Below the pieces are notes generated by a model. The model searched no databases, was not told the origin of the DNA, and saw only the letters and a list, made by a program, of their open reading frames with translations. DNA of 64,000 bases from Candidatus Melainabacteria bacterium (lineage in GTDB: Bacteria > Cyanobacteriota > Vampirovibrionia > Obscuribacterales > Obscuribacteraceae). Where the stretch lies: the NCBI GenBank assembly GCA_003242885.1, contig QKMZ01000005.1, forward strand, positions 310,001 through 374,000. The letters run 5' to 3'. The position numbers were made by a program, and so were the translations under genes. Below, piece by piece: positions 58,391-64,000 of this stretch (position 1 is the stretch's first letter; each line of letters starts with the position of its first letter).

Positions 58391-59872
58391 CTAAACCCGT
58401 GGCTTCATCGTTGGGAAGGCGATGACATCCCGAATTGAAGCACTGTCGGTCAACAGCATGACAAGGCGGTCGATTCCGATACCGATGCCCATGGTAGGCG
58501 GCATTCCATATTCCATCGCCATGATGAAGTCGAGGTCGAGCGGCATTGCTTCCTCGTTGCCGGCGGCTTTCTTGGCTGCCTGGTCTTCCAGTCTGCTTCT
58601 TTGATCTAATGGATCGGTCAATTCGCTGTAGCCGTTTGCTAATTCTCTGCCGTAGGCAAAGAGCTCAAAACGCTCAACTTCACCTGGATTCTTGCGATGC
58701 GGTTTGGTCAAAGGCGACATCTCGACCGGGTAGTCAATTAAGAAAGTTGGCTGTATAAGCGTCGATTCCGCCTTGTGTTCGAAAATGGCGTTGATCACGT
58801 GACCGCGTGTATCGCAGTGAGTGAGGTCGACTCCACCCAGTTTGACGGCGGCGGCTTTCATCTCTTCGAATGTCTTAATCGAATCGACATCAAGTCCTGT
58901 AGCTTCTTTGATGGCGTCGTTCATGCGCAGTCTTTTAAATGGCTGCTCGAAGTTGATGTCCACGCCCTGGTAGGTAAGTTGTGTCGTTCCAGCCACTTTC
59001 ATTGCTGTTTCGCGCAGCAACTCTTCAGTCATATCCATAAGCTGGTTATAGTCGCCGTATGCCCAATACAGCTCCAGCATTGTGAATTCCGGATTGTGTC
59101 TAGTACTGATGCCTTCGTTGCGGAAGATGCGACCGATTTCGTAAACACGCTCAAAACCGCCTACGATCATTCTCTTCAGGTGAAGCTCTGTGGCAATTCT
59201 CAAATAGAGGTCAATGTCGAGAGTGTTGTGATGCGTGATGAACGGTCGTGCATCAGCGCCTCCGGCTTCAACTTGCAACACCGGTGTTTCAACTTCGATG
59301 CATCCACGCGAGTCTAGAAACTCACGAATAGTGCGAATGGCGATGCTGCGCTTTCTTAGAGTATCGCGCACGTTCGGATTCATAATCATATCGACATAAC
59401 GATGGCGGTAGCGCGCTTCTACATCGGTGAAACCATCCCAGCTGTCCGGCAACGGTTGCAATGTTTTGCCGAGAATCTCATAGCTGGTCACTTTCACTGA
59501 CAGCTCGCCTTGTTTTGTGCGGCGGATAGTTCCTTCCGCACCAAGGAAATCGCCCTTATCGAGCAGTCTCAAGCGCTTCAGCTCTTCTTCCGGAATGTTC
59601 TGTTTGTGGCAGAAAAGCTGAATTTTGCCGGAATCGTCAAAGAGATCCACGAACATCCAGGTGTTTCTCTCGTTTAGCACTTTGCCGCAAACGCGCACGA
59701 CATCCTCGGTCTCGGTATCTGCCGGGAGGTCTTTATATTTCTCTTGCAGTTCCACAGCCTTGTGAGTGCGGGCGAAGCTGTACGGATAGGGGTTGATGCC
59801 CTGTTCCTTCAGCTGCTCCAACTTGCGCAGCCTTTCTTGTCTAAGCCTTGAATCGTCTAATTCCGACGTCAT
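58391..59872 (-). CDS. lysS: Lysyl-tRNA synthetase (class II)
   Basis: Charges tRNA-Lys. From the ATG at 59872 it is 493 residues, normal for the family. The frame opens earlier, but GGGAG ten bases upstream and the usual start favour 59872. An N-terminal OB-fold anticodon domain (RVCGKVLNERNTWMFVDL) is present. So are class II motif 1 (RHRYVDMIMNPN), motif 2 (FRNEGISTRHNPEFTMLE) and motif 3 (GIGIGIDRLVMLL). Confidence 0.97.
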   Translation of the reverse strand: MTSELDDSRLRQERLRKLEQLKEQGINPYPYSFARTHKAVELQEKYKDLPADTETEDVVRVCGKVLNERNTWMFVDLFDDSGKIQLFCHKQNIPEEELKRLRLLDKGDFLGAEGTIRRTKQGELSVKVTSYEILGKTLQPLPDSWDGFTDVEARYRHRYVDMIMNPNVRDTLRKRSIAIRTIREFLDSRGCIEVETPVLQVEAGGADARPFITHHNTLDIDLYLRIATELHLKRMIVGGFERVYEIGRIFRNEGISTRHNPEFTMLELYWAYGDYNQLMDMTEELLRETAMKVAGTTQLTYQGVDINFEQPFKRLRMNDAIKEATGLDVDSIKTFEEMKAAAVKLGGVDLTHCDTRGHVINAIFEHKAESTLIQPTFLIDYPVEMSPLTKPHRKNPGEVERFELFAYGRELANGYSELTDPLDQRSRLEDQAAKKAAGNEEAMPLDLDFIMAMEYGMPPTMGIGIGIDRLVMLLTDSASIRDVIAFPTMKPRV

Positions 59873-60076
59873 TTTTACGAGGCTCCCTTGAGTCATGATG
59901 AGAAAACCTATTGCGAAACTACATGAAAGGATCGAAGATCCCGAATCATCGTAATTCATACATGTAAATATGCGGGTGCCAAGTGGGATATATCGGAAGT
60001 TTCGTTAAGAATTTCTACGCTTTCCACCTTGCTTTGAATTAAGCGAAAGCCGCACCGGGACTAGCATAAACCTGCA

Positions 60077-60085
60077 TGTTATACT
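60077..60085 (+). promoter_or_regulatory. Possible gyrA extended -10 element
   Basis: TGTTATACT fits TGnTATAmT. There is no good -35 box at the proper distance. It would give a leader of about 135 bases. Confidence 0.3.
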
Positions 60086-60111
60086 TACCGGTGTTATGTT
60101 TCGGGACAAAT

Positions 60112-60144
60112 GTGCGCGTTGTTTAAGCGTCGTCAAACGCGCAT
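60112..60144 (+). promoter_or_regulatory. Stem-loop in gyrA leader
   Basis: GCGCGTT (60114-60120) pairs with AACGCGC (60136-60142), extended by T-A and G-T pairs, loop of 15 bases, 83 bases before the gyrA start. It has no match to a riboswitch that I know. Confidence 0.4.
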
Positions 60145-60226
60145 GAAAGGCGAGTTCCAAACAAATTTCGCAAAAATGCGAATGGGCAATCACATATACG
60201 ACGACGATATAACGGAGTAATTGCAG

Positions 60227-62758
60227 GTGGCTGAACCGACCAATCCTTCAGGCGGCGGATCTGGAGAAAGAATCGTTCCCATTGAGGTTCGCGACGAGAT
60301 GCGCAAGTCGTTTATCGACTATGCGATGTCGGTAATCGTCAGCCGCGCCATCCCTGATGTGCGCGACGGATTGAAGCCCGTTCACAGACGCATCATCTTC
60401 GGTATGTACGAGAGCGGTCTGGATCCCACTCAGCGCTACCAGAAGTCCGCTAAGACCGTTGGATATGTGATGGGTAATTACCACCCGCACGGCGACTCCG
60501 CTATTTATGAATCTTTGGTCCGTATGGCACAGTCCGGCTCCAGCCGTTATGTGCTTGTTGATGGACACGGCAATTTCGGCGACCTCGATAACCCTGCGGC
60601 CGCCATGCGATATACGGAAGCCAGACTGGCTCGAATCTCGATGGAGATGCTTGCCGATATCGACGCCGAAACAGTCGATATGCGCGCTAACTTCGACGAT
60701 ACAAGAAAAGAGCCGATTGTTCTTCCTTCTAGAGTGCCGATGTTGCTGCTCAACGGCTCGACCGGTATTGCCGTCGGTATGGCGACCAACATTCCGCCTC
60801 ACAACCTGACGGAAGTCTTAGAAGGTACGATCGCCAAGATCGACAATCCGGATCTCACATCGAAAGAATTGATGCAGTGGATCAAAGGACCCGACTTCCC
60901 CTCGGGCGGTGTCATCATGGGCACCGATGGTATCGAAGAAGCGTTCGAAACCGGCAAGGGCTCTATTCCTGTTCGCGGTGAAGCTACTATTGAGCAAATT
61001 CCGGGATCGGGCGGAAGACAACAGCGCATGGGTATTGTTGTTACTTCCTTGCCTTACACAGTTGGTCCGGAAGCATTCGCAAAACGTGTTGCTGACATGG
61101 TTCGTGATGAGAAGCTCACTGGTATCAGTGATGTTTGCGATGAAACCAACCGTCACGGTATCCGCGTTGTAATCGAGCTCAAGCGCGATGCGCACCCGGA
61201 TGTGGTTCTCAATAACCTGTATAAGTTCACCCAATTGCAGCAATCGTTCCCGGTCAACACTCTTGCTCTTGTGAGAAATAAGAAGCAGGGCGCGTCTGAC
61301 CAGTTCAGACCGATGACTTTGCCTTTGGCAAATATTCTTCAAGAGTTCATCGACCACAGAATTGAAGTAGTCACTCGACGCACTGAATACCAACTCAAGA
61401 AAGCTCAAGCCAGAGCTCACATCTTGGAAGGCTATCTCAAAGCTCTCGAGAATATCGACAAGGTCATCAAGATAATTCGTGGTGCCGAGTCTACAGAAGA
61501 AGCACGCCAAGCCTTGATGAAGTCGTTCTCCCTGGATGAAGACCAGGCCAACGCCATCCTCGAAATGCAATTGCGCAGATTGGTCGGATTGGAACGCGGC
61601 AAAATCCAGGAAGAGTACGACAAGATTCAAAAGCAAATTGCTGGATTCAAGGAATTGCTCGGCAGCCGTCAAAAAGTGCTTGATCTTATTAAGGTTGAAC
61701 TGAATGAGATCAAGGATAAGTACGGCGATGAGCGCCGCACCCGTATCGAAGCATCGGGCGCCACCGAGCTTAGCAACAAGGACTTGATTCCGAACGAGCC
61801 GATGGCTGTTTTCATCACGCAGCAAAACTACGTCAAGCGCATTCCGCTTGATTCGTTCAAGCGCCAAAAACGCAATACTCGTGGCGTAACCGGCATGAAG
61901 ACGAGAGAGGAGGATGACCTCCAGCACTTCTTCACCGCCAACATGCACGATAGATTGCTCGTATTTACGTCGGGTGGACAGGTCTACTCGCTTGAAGTAA
62001 TGGATCTACCGGAAGGCGGAAGAACGGCTCGCGGTTTGGCTCTCGTCAATCTGCTTCCGATCGGCCAGGATGAAACAGTTACAGCTGTTATCCCTGTTTC
62101 CGAATTTAGAGATGACTCGTATCTAGTCATGGTCACGCGTCTGGCTTACATCAAGAAAGTTCAGATGTCTGACTTTGCCAACATTCGACGCTCTGGCATC
62201 ATCGCCATTACGCTCGGTGATGGCGACCAACTCGGTTGGGTACGACCGTCTGGCGGTAAGTCCGATGTCATCATCGGAACAGGCGACGGCATGTGCATTC
62301 GCTACTCAGAAGAAGAGTTGCGCCCGATGGGCCGCACCGCCCGCGGTGTGCGAGCAATTACTCTTCGAGAAGGCGACAAGATTGTTGGCTTCGACGTTAC
62401 GGAAGGTGGAGACGATGCCTACGTTTTGGTTATCACCAATGACGGTTTTGGCAAGCGCGTCAAACTCGACGAATTCAGACAACAAGGTCGCGGCGGCATC
62501 GGCCTTATCGCTACCAAGTTCAAGAATGCTCAATCGAGATTGGCTGCATTGCGCGTAACTGCAGACGGCGAGCAAATCGTTATCGCTACTGCCAACGGCA
62601 TCGTTGTCAGACAGTCGGTCGACGAAATCAGCTCGCAAGGACGCATGGCTACTGGTGTTCGCATCCAGCAGTTGGGTGAAGACGACTCAGTCGTTTCAGT
62701 CAGCCCGATTGTCGAGCCAAGCGAGATTGGTGGTACGGAAAACGGCGAAAGCGCCTAG
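60227..62758 (+). CDS. gyrA: DNA gyrase subunit A
   Basis: ATP-dependent supercoiling enzyme, breakage-reunion subunit. It is 843 residues from the GTG at 60227, nine bases after GGAG (60214-60217). A TTG at 60221 is too close to that site. The catalytic tyrosine is Y129 in [10 protein letters not shown]. The quinolone region reads [17 protein letters not shown], with the usual serine and a glutamate at the second position, a wild-type pattern. The C-terminal pinwheel has QQGRGGIG, a GyrA-box variant, which favours gyrA over parC. Confidence 0.97.
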   Translation: MAEPTNPSGGGSGERIVPIEVRDEMRKSFIDYAMSVIVSRAIPDVRDGLKPVHRRIIFGMYESGLDPTQRYQKSAKTVGYVMGNYHPHGDSAIYESLVRMAQSGSSRYVLVDGHGNFGDLDNPAAAMRYTEARLARISMEMLADIDAETVDMRANFDDTRKEPIVLPSRVPMLLLNGSTGIAVGMATNIPPHNLTEVLEGTIAKIDNPDLTSKELMQWIKGPDFPSGGVIMGTDGIEEAFETGKGSIPVRGEATIEQIPGSGGRQQRMGIVVTSLPYTVGPEAFAKRVADMVRDEKLTGISDVCDETNRHGIRVVIELKRDAHPDVVLNNLYKFTQLQQSFPVNTLALVRNKKQGASDQFRPMTLPLANILQEFIDHRIEVVTRRTEYQLKKAQARAHILEGYLKALENIDKVIKIIRGAESTEEARQALMKSFSLDEDQANAILEMQLRRLVGLERGKIQEEYDKIQKQIAGFKELLGSRQKVLDLIKVELNEIKDKYGDERRTRIEASGATELSNKDLIPNEPMAVFITQQNYVKRIPLDSFKRQKRNTRGVTGMKTREEDDLQHFFTANMHDRLLVFTSGGQVYSLEVMDLPEGGRTARGLALVNLLPIGQDETVTAVIPVSEFRDDSYLVMVTRLAYIKKVQMSDFANIRRSGIIAITLGDGDQLGWVRPSGGKSDVIIGTGDGMCIRYSEEELRPMGRTARGVRAITLREGDKIVGFDVTEGGDDAYVLVITNDGFGKRVKLDEFRQQGRGGIGLIATKFKNAQSRLAALRVTADGEQIVIATANGIVVRQSVDEISSQGRMATGVRIQQLGEDDSVVSVSPIVEPSEIGGTENGESA

Positions 62759-62773
62759 TCCAAAAAAAATGTA

Positions 62774-62988
62774 GGGTGACGCCATGCGTCGCCCTCTTCT
62801 TTGCAAAGTAATCATGGGGGCGCAGTTCAGGCGCCCTCACTTTTTCAACATAGGGGCGCATTTTATGCGCCTTCTTCTGAAAACGACGAAACTCGCGTTT
62901 CCGCTTAGGTGTTAAGAGAGGGGTTTCACTCAAGTGTTTAACTCTGCGTTTTTCTTCAAGCAAAAAGGGCGACATTTTCATGCCGCCC
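62774..62988. repeat. Palindrome island downstream of gyrA
   Basis: Four hairpins in 215 bases: GGGTGACGC-CAT-GCGTCGCCC (62774-62794), GGGGGCGC-AGTTCAG-GCGCCCTC (62816-62838), GGCGCAT-TTT-ATGCGCC (62855-62871) and GGGCGACAT-TTTC-ATGCCGCCC (62967-62988, one mismatch). Stems pair through compensating or G-T changes. They lie between convergent genes. Confidence 0.8.
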
Positions 62989-63008
62989 CCTGCGAGATCT
63001 TTCTTTGA

Positions 63009-63293
63009 CTAGCGAATGCAGTCGTCGAATGAAAGTCCGGCTTGCCGGCACTTCGACATGCACCAATTAAGTGAAAGCTGCTGTGCAAGCGGGAGATTCT
63101 CCGGCGAGCAACGTCCACGGAATACTTTTGTCAGTAGTGACTCCAATTCGTGCTGGTGTGCTTTTAGTTGTGCAGGCAGTGACAAAGTCCACTGCGAGCC
63201 GCCTGACTGAGTCAGGATCTCTTCGAAATAGTGCGGCTGCTGTCTTTGTGGAACAGAAGTCGTCATAGTGTGAGTTAGTGTCGTCGCTGTCAT
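63009..63293 (-). CDS. Small hypothetical protein with Cys motif
   Basis: 94 residues from the ATG at 63293, with AGGTAA just upstream. In-frame starts at 63329 and 63266 also exist. Thr/Gln-rich N-terminus, then a helical part and a C-terminal segment with cysteines (CMSKCRQAGLSFDDC). No family is recognised. Confidence 0.5.
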   Translation of the reverse strand: MTATTLTHTMTTSVPQRQQPHYFEEILTQSGGSQWTLSLPAQLKAHQHELESLLTKVFRGRCSPENLPLAQQLSLNWCMSKCRQAGLSFDDCIR

Positions 63294-63697
63294 TCGGTTA
63301 CCTGAGCAGAGATGTGGCGCAAATTCCAAGACGCCTGAGCGCTGGTTAGATGTAAATCATCCTGCGTTATCATAACTTTACACTCTTGACAATTGCAAGG
63401 CCTATAGGCGCCACTTCTTGGCAATTTTGAGTATTTTCATGCGGTTTTGCCCACTGAAAATGATGGTTTCCTGGTAAATGCGTTCGGGATTACCCGATTT
63501 CCGTAATAAACACTGATCAAACCCAGGCAGGCTGCGAGCCTGCTCGCTTTACAAAACCCGTTATTGGTACCGTAAGCCACAGTGTGGGTACATTCAATAC
63601 AAGGAAACTCAAAGGATTCGGGGGAGAGCCCTCAGGTATCAAAGGTTGTGGGCGAGCTGCCTGACAGCTCAGATTCAGCTTTTCGGAGGTGCCATCC
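63294..63697. other. Upstream region of the last gene
   Basis: About 400 bases with no supported gene. It has hairpins GCAGGCT-GCG-AGCCTGC (63527-63543) and GAGCTG-CCTGA-CAGCTC (63654-63670). The second sits 15 bases before the GGAGGT ribosome site of the next gene. No riboswitch class was recognised. Confidence 0.45.
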
Positions 63698-64000
63698 ATG
63701 GCAAAAACGAAGCGAATGGAATCTAGGGACACCGGTGCCACGAGCGCAGATCCATCCGAGAGCATTGCCAGGGCAAATCCTGTTTTTATAACTTCCGAAC
63801 TTGATGCACTGCATGTGCGACGAGTTGTTGCCAGTAACCCAAATACTCCACGTCAAGTTCTGGAGCGTTTGGCCGGTGAAGAGTCTGCGTTGATAAGACG
63901 ACACGTAGCGCTCAATCCAAAGACCCCCGTAGAAACTCTGCGAAAGCTTGCCGAGGACCGCGAGACGGATGTTCGCTTGGCTGTGGCGGAGAACATCCAC
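63698..64000 (+). CDS. LRV-like helical-repeat protein (3' end outside window)
   Basis: ATG at 63698, seven bases after GGAGGT (63685-63690), open for 101 codons to the window edge. After a polar N-terminus of about 38 residues there are three repeats: VRRVVASNPNTPRQVLERLA, RRHVALNPKTPVETLRKLA and VRLAVAENIH. They follow the pattern VR..VA.NP.TP...L..LA.D, like the protein at 5823. The array continues outside, so its true length is unknown. It is probably an alpha-solenoid protein-binding module. Confidence 0.8.
   Translation, partial: MAKTKRMESRDTGATSADPSESIARANPVFITSELDALHVRRVVASNPNTPRQVLERLAGEESALIRRHVALNPKTPVETLRKLAEDRETDVRLAVAENIH

Larger units (their letters stand above)
59873..60226. 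other. lysS/gyrA divergent promoter region
   Basis: About 350 bases without a gene. It contains an extended -10-like element at 60077-60085 and a stable stem-loop at 60112-60144 in the probable gyrA leader. Confidence 0.5.

Noticed and set aside
62700-62981. 93-codon minus-strand frame after gyrA
   Set aside because: It runs through the gyrA end and the palindrome island. The Arg/Lys-rich composition is that of non-coding GC-rich DNA.

Overview
The window looks like a chromosomal segment of a Gram-negative-type bacterium on the non-photosynthetic cyanobacterial branch (Vampirovibrionia/Melainabacteria, possibly Obscuribacterales). This placement is an inference. ATP synthase beta and epsilon lie apart from the other F1Fo genes, as in Cyanobacteriota. 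There are three KaiB-like proteins, a TolC/RND/MFP efflux set that needs an outer membrane, a DUF1292 protein, and no photosynthesis genes. I see no rRNA, tRNA, CRISPR array, insertion sequence or phage gene.

Layout. 1-4.8 kb: the end of an unidentified gene, a polyglutamine membrane protein, glycogen phosphorylase, and a cluster of palindromes. 4.8-6.1 kb: small unknown proteins, including one with LRV-like helical repeats. 6.1-14.1 kb: a complete kdp potassium-uptake operon (small ORF-kdpF-A-B-C-D-E) with overlapping genes and a readable promoter. 14.3-20.6 kb: a secreted unknown, an APC-type permease, a soluble histidine kinase, a divergent KaiB-like protein and a DUF202 protein. 20.6-28.5 kb: a two-component/TolC/RND/MFP efflux operon. 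28.7-34.8 kb: a KaiB-like/TPR pair, a proline-heptad membrane-anchored protein, an isolated N-terminal half of a trehalose-phosphate-synthase homologue, and a large protein with a PI3/4-kinase-like or HipA-like catalytic motif. 34.9-40.9 kb: a second two-component system, full-length trehalose-6-phosphate synthase, a winged-helix protein, DUF389 and two small membrane proteins. 41-52.2 kb: SulP plus UspA, KaiB-like, DUF4239, an ArsB/NhaD-type carrier, a second APC permease, two NhaP antiporters and a CaCA exchanger. 53.2-64 kb: housekeeping (atpC, a clpP homologue and atpD in one cluster, a K+ channel, DUF1292, lysS, gyrA), palindrome islands, and the start of a second LRV-like protein.

How it fits together. 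The middle 48 kb is dominated by ion transport (K+, Na+/H+, Ca2+, anions), stress proteins (UspA, trehalose, KaiB-like) and three OmpR-type two-component systems. Two families of 11-bp-period tandem repeats lie upstream of these genes. CTTTCAAAA pairs precede SulP-UspA, one APC permease and the CaCA exchanger, always in the same orientation. A TTCGCGAA-containing repeat precedes the 36.3-kb response regulator/trehalose synthase region and small membrane-protein genes. This suggests osmotic/ionic stress regulons in one neighbourhood. A separate family of GC-rich palindromes is confined to the flanking housekeeping segments.
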